From the NCBI GenBank assembly GCA_025353525.1, contig JANXOO010000457.1, positions 1-9,431 of the forward strand: a DNA stretch of 9,431 nt, written 5' to 3'. Made by a program: the position numbers and the translations under genes. Below the pieces are notes generated by a model. The model ran no database searches, was not told the DNA's origin, and worked only from the letters and a program-made list of their open reading frames with translations. Of this stretch, positions 1-6,992 are shown piece by piece. The stretch is from Schlesneria sp. Lineage in GTDB: Bacteria; Planctomycetota; Planctomycetia; Planctomycetales; Planctomycetaceae. Within the stretch, counting starts at the first letter, position 1. Each line of letters opens with the position of its first letter.

Positions 1-1
1 A

Positions 2-1393
2 ATATCACTCAACGGAATGTTCGGGTTCAGGGGCTGGGTTGGATCAGAAGACTCACGGATCGAAAGTCGCGATCCGTTCGTGATGGTGGCATCTCATTTC
101 GAAAATATCGCCAGGCCAATTCCATTGCAGGGCGTTCGCACGGAACCGGTCGTGGACGACGGATTGTCTCCGCTGACACCGATGTTTCGAGCCCAAAGTC
201 CCGATCCGGTTCAGACACCGTCCAATTTCGGCTACGACAGCAGTCCACTCGCTGATCCGTTCGCCAATTCGATTGGCAAGCCGGCCTACGGAGATCTGGA
301 CCGATTGCCTGCGATCGAACCTCCGTCGTTTCTGGACATCGACACGTATGTGTCCGAAGCACGTACCGGGCGACTGATGTTCGGGGTTGGCGTGAATAGC
401 AACGCGGGACTGGTGGGAAATATCGTTCTCAGCGAGCAGAATTTCGACATTTTGAAACCACCAACGAGTCTTGCCGATATCATTGATGGGCGAGCGTTTC
501 GGGGTGGGGGTCAGAAATTCAAGATCGAAGCCATGCCAGGGACTCAGTTCAGCCGTTATCTGGTCGATTGGCAGGATCCCTACTTTATGGACTCGAACTT
601 CAATCTCGGAGTGAGCGGATTCTATTCGACGCGATTCTATCGTAACTGGTACGAAAACCGGCTCGGCGGACGGATTCGCCTCGGACGGCAATTGTCTCAG
701 AAGTGGTCTGCTTCGGTGGCATTGAGGCTTGAAGATGTCAACATTTATAACCCATACGTTCCCACCCCGCCGCTGCTTCAGGAAGCTCTTGGTAATCACC
801 TGCTGTCAACCCTTCGTGGCTCGTTGATTCACGACACACGCGATGCCGCGTTCAATGCTTCGCAGGGACACTATGTTGAACTTTCGTACGAACAGGCGTT
901 TGGGGAATTCCATTATCCACGATTCGAGGTCGAAGCGCGTCAGCATTTCACGACGTACCAGCGTATCGACGGTCAGGGAAAACATACGGTGACATTGCAC
1001 GGTCAGGCGAACTGGTCGGGAAGCGATACGCCGATATTTGAACGGTTTTATGCAGGTGGTTTTCAGTCGTTTCGCGGATTCGCCTTTCGCGGCGTCAGCC
1101 CGGTTCAGGGCGGCGTCTATACCGGGGGGACGTTCATGACCCTTGGCAGCGTCGAATATCAAATGCCCGTTCTGGCCAACGAAATGGTCAAAGTCGTCGC
1201 CTTCTCGGACATGGGTACGGTCGACGATCGGGTATCGCTCAGCAATTTTCGCCTGTCCGTCGGCGGTGGATTCCGGGTTACGGTCCCGGCGATGGGCCCC
1301 GCCCCGATTGCTCTCGATTTCGCTGTTCCGCTCATGCGAGAACACTCGGACATCAATCAGCTCTTCAGCTTCTACATCGGTATGAACCGATAG
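2..1393 (+). CDS. bamA: Omp85/BamA-family outer membrane protein, 5' partial
   Basis: C-terminal beta-barrel part of an Omp85-superfamily protein. In this family BamA inserts and folds outer-membrane proteins. The frame is open to the left edge, so the ATG at 17 is only the first internal Met and the POTRA repeats lie outside the window. Numbering from that Met, residues 45-105 are a Pro/Ser/Asp-rich linker, and the barrel starts near 117 (TGRLMFGVGVNSNAG). The Omp85 signature is clear: a strand ending HDTRD at 272-276, then YAGGFQSFRGF at 345-355, whose Arg-Gly-Phe is the loop-6 motif that enters the barrel in this family. The protein ends FSFYIGMNR, so the last strand is present, although the final residue is Arg rather than the usual aromatic. 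It converges on the minus-strand locus that ends at 1483. BamA is the likeliest member; another Omp85 paralogue cannot be excluded without the POTRA region. Confidence 0.88.
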   Translation: MSLNGMFGFRGWVGSEDSRIESRDPFVMVASHFENIARPIPLQGVRTEPVVDDGLSPLTPMFRAQSPDPVQTPSNFGYDSSPLADPFANSIGKPAYGDLDRLPAIEPPSFLDIDTYVSEARTGRLMFGVGVNSNAGLVGNIVLSEQNFDILKPPTSLADIIDGRAFRGGGQKFKIEAMPGTQFSRYLVDWQDPYFMDSNFNLGVSGFYSTRFYRNWYENRLGGRIRLGRQLSQKWSASVALRLEDVNIYNPYVPTPPLLQEALGNHLLSTLRGSLIHDTRDAAFNASQGHYVELSYEQAFGEFHYPRFEVEARQHFTTYQRIDGQGKHTVTLHGQANWSGSDTPIFERFYAGGFQSFRGFAFRGVSPVQGGVYTGGTFMTLGSVEYQMPVLANEMVKVVAFSDMGTVDDRVSLSNFRLSVGGGFRVTVPAMGPAPIALDFAVPLMREHSDINQLFSFYIGMNR

Positions 1394-1444
1394 CGTTTGT
1401 CCGGTGGCATTCTGCCATATGCGAGGCGTGATCTCGCCTTACGA

Positions 1445-1464
1445 GGTACGAATCAATTCGTATC
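1445..1464. terminator. Candidate bidirectional hairpin between convergent genes
   Basis: An 8-pair stem, including one G-T pair, closes a 4-base TCAA loop (arms 1445-1452 and 1457-1464). It sits between the stop of the Omp85 gene at 1393 and the end of the minus-strand locus at 1483, where a shared terminator would be expected. No run of T follows on either strand, so intrinsic termination is uncertain. Confidence 0.35.
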
Positions 1465-1482
1465 AGGCCGTGATCCAACACG

Positions 1483-3045
1483 TCAACGATTGTTCTGTTT
1501 ATTGTCCTGTGGCAATGGGATCGGCTGGTCGATCTGTTTCGTCAAGTCGAGCTCAAACAGGTCGGCATTAAATGTCGTATCGTTATTTAGCACCGTCACG
1601 TGATTTGCGTGTAAACGGGTCAGTTTCAGTTCGGGCTTTTGTTCGAACATTGCAGAATCCGCCGTGAGAGTTTCCAGATTCGGCCCGTTCGTCCGGGCGC
1701 AGGCGATTTCAACCTTCCCCTGAAATGTCGCTTTGAACGGTGCCGACTCCATAAGTTCAACATCAATCAGGTGGAACGATTCGGACTCAATCGTTACTTC
1801 GTCCGCGAAAACGTTCATCACAAGTTGATGTTCCGGATCGTAAAACTCCATCGCAATTCCACCCGTGACTGTTGAAAGACATTGCCGGTTTTTCGTTTCT
1901 CCATGAATATCCAGTTGTTGTTTCGGGTCCCGACGACGAACAGTGAACCATCGTTTTTTACTGTCAAAGTTGCGTTTTTTCTGCAACTCGACGTCATCTG
2001 CCACGAGTTCAATTTCCAAGTTATTGGTGCCTGCAGCAAGCAACAGCGGCGTCGCCCAATCGGCACTTCCAACCAACGTGGACCGGTTGAAATGACTCAA
2101 TCAAATATTGGCCGGTCCTAAGCCCGGTCAGAATGGCAAATGGCATTTGACCGGGGAACGGAACCGATTTTCCCGCCGGAACTTCGATTCGGACAGCTTC
2201 GCCCGGGATCGGAGTCAGGGAGAACGTTCCTTCAGCGGCCAGCCCGGCGCCGTCGCTGTCGTAGATTCCGGAACCAGCTTTCGTCTTCCAGCCTGCGATC
2301 GCACGGACATCGAAGGATCGGGATTCTCGCCCTTTATTGACGATGAAAAGTTCAAACAACGCGGGCTGGTTAAGGCGATAGGTGCGGCCGTTGACGGGAC
2401 GTAACAACACTTCCAGTTCCTGCAGTTCGGATTGCATCGCCCCCTTTTCCGTTTCAGTCGGAATGCGGCCATGTGTCGACTTTGACGATTCGGCAACGTC
2501 GGGATCAGGTTGCGACTTCGAGAGTACGATCTCGATCAACAACGGATCAGGTGACGATGTCAGACTTCGGTCGAAAACGCGGACTGTTTTTCCGACTTCA
2601 AGTAATTGAACGAGCGGAGGAAGGTTTTCAGGTCGCTCGCCGAACTGGTGTGCCAGTTCGAAATTCTCCTGCGGACCACTGTCGATCTGAAGTACGAGAT
2701 TGACGCGTGCTGCATCGGAATTCGGCCTGCTTTAAATTGCCGCTTGTATTCGCCAGAACCAAGCCCTTTCTCGACGGTGGTTGGCTCACGTTCCTTGTGC
2801 GGAACCCTAATGCGAATGACGGCCTCCGCACCGCGCTACACGGCTAATTGCCACCAATTCCAATGTTCGTATTCGCGAGATCTGCCGGTGACGACGCATT
2901 GATCGGGATTTGGAATAATCGACTCGAAATCTTTGGACCAAGCCGTTTCGACTTGAAAAAGCGGTCGACCATCGACGGTCTGGAACGGAACACCGACAAA
3001 TTTGTTACGATCGCCGTCCCAAAACAGATTGCGGGCGACCGCGTT
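1483..3045 (-). pseudogene. Broken C-terminal extension of the M56 peptidase gene
   Basis: This stretch carries continuous protein-like coding on the minus strand, but in alternating frames. Segment 1 runs from about 3045 to 2715, in a frame one base off the M56 gene, and reads NLFWDGDRNKFVGVPFQ and EYEHWNWWQLAV. It is interrupted by TAG at 2836-2838 and then continues with VIRIRVPHKERE. Segment 2 (2731-2021), back in the M56 frame, reads VNLVLQIDSGPQENFELAHQ and later FELFIVNKG and ILTGLRTGQYLI. Segment 3 (2100-1483), shifted again, reads NNLEIELVADDVELQ through to its TGA. Neither long frame has an ATG or a convincing ribosome binding site; only TTG is available at 2542 and 2100. This argues against two independent genes and for one original reading frame of about 1,060 codons from 4666 to 1483. 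The middle part looks like a beta-sandwich domain. Segment 3 has alternating strand-like text (ADEVTIESESF, TADSAMF) faintly like LptA/OstA repeats; that is inference. The cause could be genuine decay or sequencing error. Confidence 0.6.
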
Positions 3046-4666
3046 TCATGCGAATCGTGGACGTGCCTGCGGACGGTTGAAAGTCAGAAAACCTGGCAAA
3101 GCCTTCTGCGGCAACGGAGATATGCGTTCGATCAAAACCGTAGGGAACATTTGCGGTGACGATACCATCTTCGCCCGTTGTCAGCGGACCTTCGAGCGTC
3201 GCTTCACTTCCTTTTGCGGTTCGCCGTTCAAACTGAAATCGCACTTCGGCTCCGGCAACCGGTTTGTCAGCGTCGTCGACGACATGGACGGTTCGGGTTT
3301 CTATCGGCGCTTCTTCGGTCCTCGCGTCGCCAGCGAAGTCAGCAGGTGCAACATTGACGGGGATAGCATCTGCCTGAGGTTCAGTTTCGTTCGCGAGTTT
3401 GTCGTTTTCCGGGTGTTCCGGTTCCGCGTTCGCCAGCTCTTTATTCAACTGCTCGGATGCGGCAATGTCAGCAATTTTCAAACTTGCCGTTTTCTGATCG
3501 GCCTGAGAAATCGCGAACGTTCCGACTCCGAGTGCGCTGGCGAGGACAAACGTCACGGCACTCGCAAACCAGACGCCGCCGGTCGGATTCGACTGAGCAA
3601 TCCCCAACAACTGACGGATGCGGTGCAACAACACCCCCTCCCGACTTCGGATCGCGAGTGTCAGGCCCGAGGGTTCTGGTACAACGCGAAAGCATGCGAT
3701 TCGTTCAAGCGTTTCTGCATAGCGCACCGGGTCTCGAGTGACAGTGATCGCCAGCGCATCGCAACAAAGCTCCCGTTCGACTCGCAATCGGTACGACAGC
3801 CACCAGACGGCGGGGTGATAGAACAGCAATGTTTCTACGACCCGCTGGCAGAGATTGACCCACAAATCGAATCGCCGCAAATGAGCCAATTCGTGCGCCA
3901 GAACGGCTTCAAGCATATCCGGTGGCAGTTCCATAACCCACGACACAGGCAATAACACCATCGGTCGCCACAACCCGACGACCAGCCCCTCGGCAACGCG
4001 TCGACTGAGTCGCACGCGAGGGACACGCATCGACAGAACCTCACACAATCGCTGCACCTGTCCGGCTAATTCGTCGGGAAGGGTTTCAGTGTTCGTGCGC
4101 CAAACCCATGTCCCGATCGCGCCCGCAGCCAATCGCAGACTCAGCAGCAATACGCCCGCGAGCCACATCGTAACGATCCACGTTTCGCAGGGCTTGATCC
4201 ACTGCCAGGAACCTGTTTCGGGCTCCCGCAGGTCAGCCCGTGCAACTGACAATTGCGCAGGGACGGAATTTGACTCGGGACGAGTATCGGGTTCAGTTGC
4301 GTCTGCCAGAGCTTCGCCGGAAAGTTGCGTTCCCGATCCGGCAGGCGGCAAGTCGAATTCGGCGGACGCAGACGCTGGTCGTTCCAACAGCGGTTGCCTG
4401 GCGGCGTCTACAATCGGCGCCTCGTTTTGATGCTTCACCACGATTGTCCGTTCGATTGTCGGTTCGACATTCACGAAAGAGATCAGAAACCAGGTGACGA
4501 GGGGACAAAACGACATCACCGCGAATGTGAACAGGCTCGCAGCATAGCGAGACGACGGCTTTTGCTGCTTGAATGAAGAGGACAGCAGTGCAAGAAGCCC
4601 GGCCACGATGGCCCCCTGCCAAACGAAATGAACCAGTACGACGACCAGTCGTGATTGCCATGCCAT
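3005..4666 (-). CDS. M56 family (BlaR1/MecR1-like) membrane metallopeptidase, probably truncated
   Basis: Membrane zinc peptidase of the BlaR1/MecR1 type. In studied members an external signal activates cytoplasmic proteolysis that relieves a BlaI-type repressor. Membrane segments lie at about 7-31, 42-66, 162-188 and 365-388. The catalytic HELAH is at 258-262, followed by the family's downstream acidic site VERELCCDA (Glu299, Asp303). Residues 390-450 are an Ala/Glu/Pro-rich linker, and 457-541 resemble a carboxypeptidase-regulatory/Ig-like fold (VDDADKPVAGAEV). There is no penicillin-binding domain, so the signal need not be a beta-lactam. The ATG at 4664-4666 is preceded by GAGGGAG about 8 bases upstream. 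The frame ends at 3005 shortly after TIRMKRG, with a tail (PQSVLGRRS) that looks out of frame, because a one-base shift near 3005-3045 continues good protein sequence. The gene lies 285 nt after the BlaI-type repressor on the same strand. The peptidase domain itself is complete. Confidence 0.88.
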   Translation of the reverse strand: MAWQSRLVVVLVHFVWQGAIVAGLLALLSSSFKQQKPSSRYAASLFTFAVMSFCPLVTWFLISFVNVEPTIERTIVVKHQNEAPIVDAARQPLLERPASASAEFDLPPAGSGTQLSGEALADATEPDTRPESNSVPAQLSVARADLREPETGSWQWIKPCETWIVTMWLAGVLLLSLRLAAGAIGTWVWRTNTETLPDELAGQVQRLCEVLSMRVPRVRLSRRVAEGLVVGLWRPMVLLPVSWVMELPPDMLEAVLAHELAHLRRFDLWVNLCQRVVETLLFYHPAVWWLSYRLRVERELCCDALAITVTRDPVRYAETLERIACFRVVPEPSGLTLAIRSREGVLLHRIRQLLGIAQSNPTGGVWFASAVTFVLASALGVGTFAISQADQKTASLKIADIAASEQLNKELANAEPEHPENDKLANETEPQADAIPVNVAPADFAGDARTEEAPIETRTVHVVDDADKPVAGAEVRFQFERRTAKGSEATLEGPLTTGEDGIVTANVPYGFDRTHISVAAEGFARFSDFQPSAGTSTIRMKRGRPQSVLGRRS

Positions 4667-4719
4667 AAGTGACTCCCTCGTGCTTGCGGTGAACTGCGAT
4701 TGCCGGAGGTAAAATCCGG

Positions 4720-4804
4720 AATGAAGATGGACGAAGGCTGAACTTCAGTGAAGACAGGCTAAAAGTTCGGACTCAAGTGAAGACGGGTTAAAGACTGAAC
4801 TCCA
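4720..4804. repeat. Three imperfect tandem units of about 27-29 bp
   Basis: In the gap between the repressor and the M56 gene, three degenerate units follow each other at 4720-4746, 4747-4775 and 4776-4804. Each begins with A(A/G)TGAAGA and contains a GGNT-like core followed by AA-rich sequence. The last two share the identical start AGTGAAGAC and a TAAA. They probably lie in the leader of the M56 part of the mRNA. They may bind a regulator or simply be a decayed local duplication; function unknown. Confidence 0.4.
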
Positions 4805-4853
4805 ACGACTGCTTTATACTGCTCGCGGTCCAGAATGAGGCTTCGTTTGTGAG

Positions 4854-4876
4854 TCCGCTTCCGCGTTCGAAGCGGA
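4854..4876. other. Inter-cistronic hairpin between repressor and M56 gene
   Basis: A perfect 8-bp stem (TCCGCTTC with GAAGCGGA) closes a 7-base loop, 76 bases after the repressor stop codon in the direction of transcription. No T-run follows. It could slow the polymerase or be an RNA-processing or stability element that lowers M56 expression relative to the repressor. This is inference from position only. Confidence 0.35.
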
Positions 4877-4951
4877 ACCACCGTGACTGCGCCAGTTTCC
4901 AGGTGTCGCTGGATTTCTCAATGGCCTCAAACAAGACCGCGCGTGGTATAA

Positions 4952-5332
4952 CTACTGCCGGCGCTTGTGTTCGCTGATGAGCTTGCGGATTTCTGCCAAT
5001 TCTTCGTCTGATGGTTTTGATTGCTCCAATAACCTTGCCACCAGGGCTGTTGCCGAACCGGAAAAGACGCGGGTCAGCAGGTCGCCGAGCAGCTTTCCTT
5101 CGTGATGTTCGGGTTGATGCGTTGCCGTATACCGGAACGCTCGTCCTTCCGGCTGCCGGGTTGCCAATCCCTTCTCGAACATCACGTTCAATAAACTCAT
5201 GACGGAGGTATACGCGCGCTCGTGTGGCATCACCTCCAGCACTTCGCGAACGGTACTGGGTCCCCGCTCCCACAGAATTTGCAGGATCTCCAGTTCGCCT
5301 GCAGTCGGATGTGGCGACTTTGGCCTGACCAT
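4952..5332 (-). CDS. BlaI/MecI/CopY-family transcriptional repressor
   Basis: Winged-helix repressor of 126 residues, the usual family length. Residues 8-75 form the DNA-binding part. PTAGELEILQILWERGPSTV at 9-28 matches the family opening, and AYTSVMSLLNVMFEKGL at 40-56 is the recognition helix and wing entry. Residues 80-120 (LLGDLLTRVFSGS, then a Glu/Leu-rich helix) are the dimerisation region. In studied members the dimer represses its own operon until the partner M56 protease signals, after which it is cleaved or released. The ATG at 5330-5332 is preceded on the minus strand by GGAG (5340-5343) at 7 bases, which fixes the start. The M56 gene follows on the same strand, the standard order for this module. 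The upstream promoter and palindrome suggest autoregulation. The regulated targets beyond this operon are not visible here. Confidence 0.92.
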   Translation of the reverse strand: MVRPKSPHPTAGELEILQILWERGPSTVREVLEVMPHERAYTSVMSLLNVMFEKGLATRQPEGRAFRYTATHQPEHHEGKLLGDLLTRVFSGSATALVARLLEQSKPSDEELAEIRKLISEHKRRQ

Positions 5333-5377
5333 CGATTTGCTCCGATGTGATTTTGAAGTTTATTTCGCTCGCGGTCC

Positions 5378-5405
5378 AGTATACGGCATAACCAGTAGAT
5401 GTCAA
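5378..5405 (-). promoter_or_regulatory. Sigma-70-type promoter of the repressor-M56 operon
   Basis: On the minus strand a perfect TTGACA (5400-5405) is followed after 16 bases by TATACT (5378-5383), five of six matches to the -10 consensus. This predicts a transcript start near 5371, about 40 bases before the repressor ATG. It is the best promoter match in the window. Confidence 0.7.
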
Positions 5406-5418
5406 CTGTTTAAACAGT
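5405..5418. promoter_or_regulatory. Perfect 14-bp palindrome, candidate BlaI-type operator
   Basis: ACTGTTTAAACAGT is an exact inverted repeat that overlaps the upstream edge of the -35 box by one base. A repressor dimer bound here could block RNA polymerase. The core differs from the classical staphylococcal TACANNTGTA operator, so binding by the repressor encoded just downstream is inferred from position and symmetry. Confidence 0.6.
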
Positions 5419-5616
5419 AGCATGGAATCTTGAGCGGATTTCTGAAAAAGAGGACATTTTTCGGGAAATTGGCCTTTCCAAAGAATTGTGACTTCGCATA
5501 TACCCCGCCCGCGCCATCGAACTTGCATCGTTGGCTGGCCGGTTCTCCCACCGGACCAGTGAAGTTCGTCGGACACATCTCACCTCCCCAAATCCTGTCT
5601 GCTGGAAATCTGGTTC

Positions 5617-5622
5617 AAAGGA
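5617..5622 (+). promoter_or_regulatory. Ribosome binding site deciding the start at 5630
   Basis: AAAGGA ends 7 bases before the ATG at 5630. This ATG opens a lysine-start hydrophobic export signal, whereas longer readings of the same frame from upstream lack such a signal. The start at 5630 is therefore preferred. Confidence 0.65.
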
Positions 5623-5629
5623 ACACTGC

Positions 5630-5989
5630 ATGTTCAAAAAATTCGCATTGGTAATTACGGGCTTGATGCTGACGGTTTCGTCGGTTGGTTGCTGCTGTCT
5701 CGGCGGCGGCTACGGCATGGGGGGCTCGGGATATCGTGGAATGGGTTGCCCGCCTTGCAACAACGGGTGCTCGCCTGGAGGCGGTGGCTATCAGGTTGCT
5801 CCAACCGGTTACACGACTCAAGGAGCCCAGGTTTTCCAGGGTGACATGAGCCAAACGGCGTTTGCCCCAGGTGGATACTCGCAATCGGCCTATGTCACAC
5901 CGATGCAGTCGACGGCTCTTGCGCCGATCCAGGGAGCTCCGATTTACAATACGGCTGCCATCCCTGTGAACAGCTTGCCAACGTACTGA
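5630..5989 (+). CDS. Small Cys/Gly-rich exported protein, probable lipoprotein
   Basis: A 119-residue protein of unknown function. It begins MFKKFALVITGLMLTVSSVG, a short export signal ending at three consecutive cysteines (21-23). SVGC is a loose lipobox, so Cys21 may be lipid-modified, but it is not a consensus match. Next come a Gly/Tyr-rich segment, a CPPC motif at 40-43, Cys47 and a Gly run. From about 55 on the chain is low-complexity, rich in Gln, Thr, Ala, Tyr and Pro, and ends NSLPTY. No catalytic domain is recognisable. CPPC resembles a redox or metal-binding pair, but without a thioredoxin fold around it that reading is weak. It stands alone between the divergent repressor operon and a strong hairpin, so it is probably monocistronic. 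A surface or cell-wall-associated protein is the likeliest reading. Confidence 0.72.
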   Translation: MFKKFALVITGLMLTVSSVGCCCLGGGYGMGGSGYRGMGCPPCNNGCSPGGGGYQVAPTGYTTQGAQVFQGDMSQTAFAPGGYSQSAYVTPMQSTALAPIQGAPIYNTAAIPVNSLPTY

Positions 5990-5999
5990 CCGTGAAATG

Positions 6000-6043
6000 A
6001 CAATCGTCACCGGAACGGTCATACCATTCGCGGTGACGATTGT
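6000..6043. terminator. Perfect 13-bp hairpin between convergent genes
   Basis: ACAATCGTCACCG (6000-6012) pairs perfectly with CGGTGACGATTGT (6031-6043) around an 18-base loop. It begins 10 bases after the stop of the small exported protein and also lies downstream of the FKBP operon on the other strand. There is no long T tract, so it may act in both directions as a weak terminator or protect the 3' end of the mRNA. Confidence 0.6.
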
Positions 6044-6087
6044 GTAATTGCAGATCATGCTGGCGAACGGCATCGAACTTTGAGCGG

Positions 6088-6114
6088 GGCGGTTGTTCAG
6101 GATGGAACGCCGCC
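6088..6114 (-). terminator. Interrupted GC-rich stem-loop after the FKBP operon
   Basis: On the minus strand, GGCGG and GTTC pair with GAAC and CCGCC around a 6-base loop, with a small internal bulge. It lies about 30 bases after the TAG of the tandem FKBP gene. There is no T-run, so its role as a terminator is tentative. Confidence 0.3.
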
Positions 6115-6143
6115 ATCGGAATCGGGTTTGCCGACTGTTGCTA

Positions 6144-6992
6144 CTACTTCACTTGCAGCAGTTCCACCAGAAAATGGAGAGTTGATTTCGGAGGGATGCC
6201 GGGTCTCCCCTGGGCTCCGTAGGCCAGGTCATAGGGGACTTCGAGTTCGATCATTCCTCCTTCGCCAATCAGTTGCATCCCTTCGGTCCAGCCTTTGATG
6301 ACCCCGTTCAGCGGAAACGCAATCGAATTTCGGCGTTCGTACGAGCTGTCGAAAGTCTCGCCATTGTCAAACCATCCCTTGTAGTGGACTTCGACACGAT
6401 TGGCTGCAGTCGGCTTTTTGCCGTCTGACTTGCGGCGGATGCGATACTTCAACCCGCTGTCTGTTGTTGTAAACGGTACCGGAGCGTCCTCGTCCACCGG
6501 GCCGGGTTCGAGCGGTTTGGGTGCCTGCTTCACGTTGAGTAACTCAACGATGAAATGCAGCCTCGCTTTGGCGGGAATGTCTGGCGGAGACCCGGCTGCT
6601 CCGTACCCTAATTCGAACGGAATTTCGAGTTCGATCATACCTCCTTCGCCGACGAGTTGCATCCCTTCCGTCCAGCCCGCGATCACTCCGCTCAGTGGAA
6701 ACTCGATCGATTCGCCCTTGGGTCCGTATGACGAGTCAAATTCCTTGCCGCTGTCGAGCCAGCCTTTATAGTGAACCTTGACTGTGTCGCGACTCGTTGG
6801 TTTGACTCCGTCAGTCTTTCTCAAAATGCGGTACTTGAGGCCGCTCCTGGTCGACGTGAAATCTTTGGGAGCGCCCTTGTCGGCGGGACCGGGTTCCAGG
6901 GCATTCTTTTCAGCAGCACGCATCGTCGGGCTTTCCATAGAGATGGCGATTACACACAGCAAACTCGAAAAAAGGACAGTTTTCAACGTCAT
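6144..6992 (-). CDS. Secreted FKBP-type peptidyl-prolyl isomerase with two FKBP domains
   Basis: A 282-residue protein that would catalyse cis-trans isomerisation of X-Pro bonds during folding outside the cytoplasm. Residues 1-27 are an export signal ending near MRAA, without a lipobox Cys. FKBP domain 1 spans about 48-155 and domain 2 about 177-282, joined by a Pro-rich linker. Both keep the pocket residues known from FKBP12: VHYKG, EFDSSY or TFDSSY, VI(A/K)GWTEG with its Trp, the Tyr of GYG or AYG, and LHF near the end. Both are therefore expected to be active. Domain 2 is much closer to the single domain of the upstream gene than to domain 1. The ATG overlaps the TAA of the upstream gene by one base (TAATG), which indicates translational coupling in one operon. 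Its clients are unknown. Confidence 0.92.
   Translation of the reverse strand: MTLKTVLFSSLLCVIAISMESPTMRAAEKNALEPGPADKGAPKDFTSTRSGLKYRILRKTDGVKPTSRDTVKVHYKGWLDSGKEFDSSYGPKGESIEFPLSGVIAGWTEGMQLVGEGGMIELEIPFELGYGAAGSPPDIPAKARLHFIVELLNVKQAPKPLEPGPVDEDAPVPFTTTDSGLKYRIRRKSDGKKPTAANRVEVHYKGWFDNGETFDSSYERRNSIAFPLNGVIKGWTEGMQLIGEGGMIELEVPYDLAYGAQGRPGIPPKSTLHFLVELLQVK

Noticed and set aside
53..799. A 248-codon minus-strand open frame opposite the Omp85 gene
   Set aside because: It is a mirror of the Omp85 coding sequence with no signal, domain or ribosome binding site.
2021..2542. An independent gene at 2021-2542 starting with TTG
   Set aside because: The same frame is protein-like well upstream of the TTG, to about 2715, and there is no ribosome binding site, so it is treated as a piece of the broken M56 extension.
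3002..3955. A 317-codon plus-strand open frame opposite the M56 gene
   Set aside because: It is antisense to a clear M56 coding region and is rich in Cys, Arg and Phe, as expected from a mirror frame.
4821..5379. A 13-base direct repeat (GCTCGCGGTCCAG at 4821-4833 and 5367-5379) flanking the repressor gene, with TATAAA near the first copy
   Set aside because: An exact 13-base match somewhere in a window this long is expected by chance, and no -35 box sits at the right distance from the TATAAA, so neither a second promoter nor an insertion footprint is supported.
5537..5557. A short hairpin (GGCCGGT with ACCGG-A-CC) upstream of the Cys-rich gene
   Set aside because: It has only 5-7 pairs with a bulge in GC-rich sequence; too weak to call a regulatory element.
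4788..5576. A 262-codon minus-strand open frame covering the repressor gene
   Set aside because: It overlaps the well-supported BlaI-type gene in another frame, starts in the promoter-upstream region and has no recognisable domain or coherent protein character.
5531..5629. A longer start for the Cys-rich protein at 5531
   Set aside because: It would bury the export signal 33 residues into the protein and ignore the good ribosome binding site before 5630.
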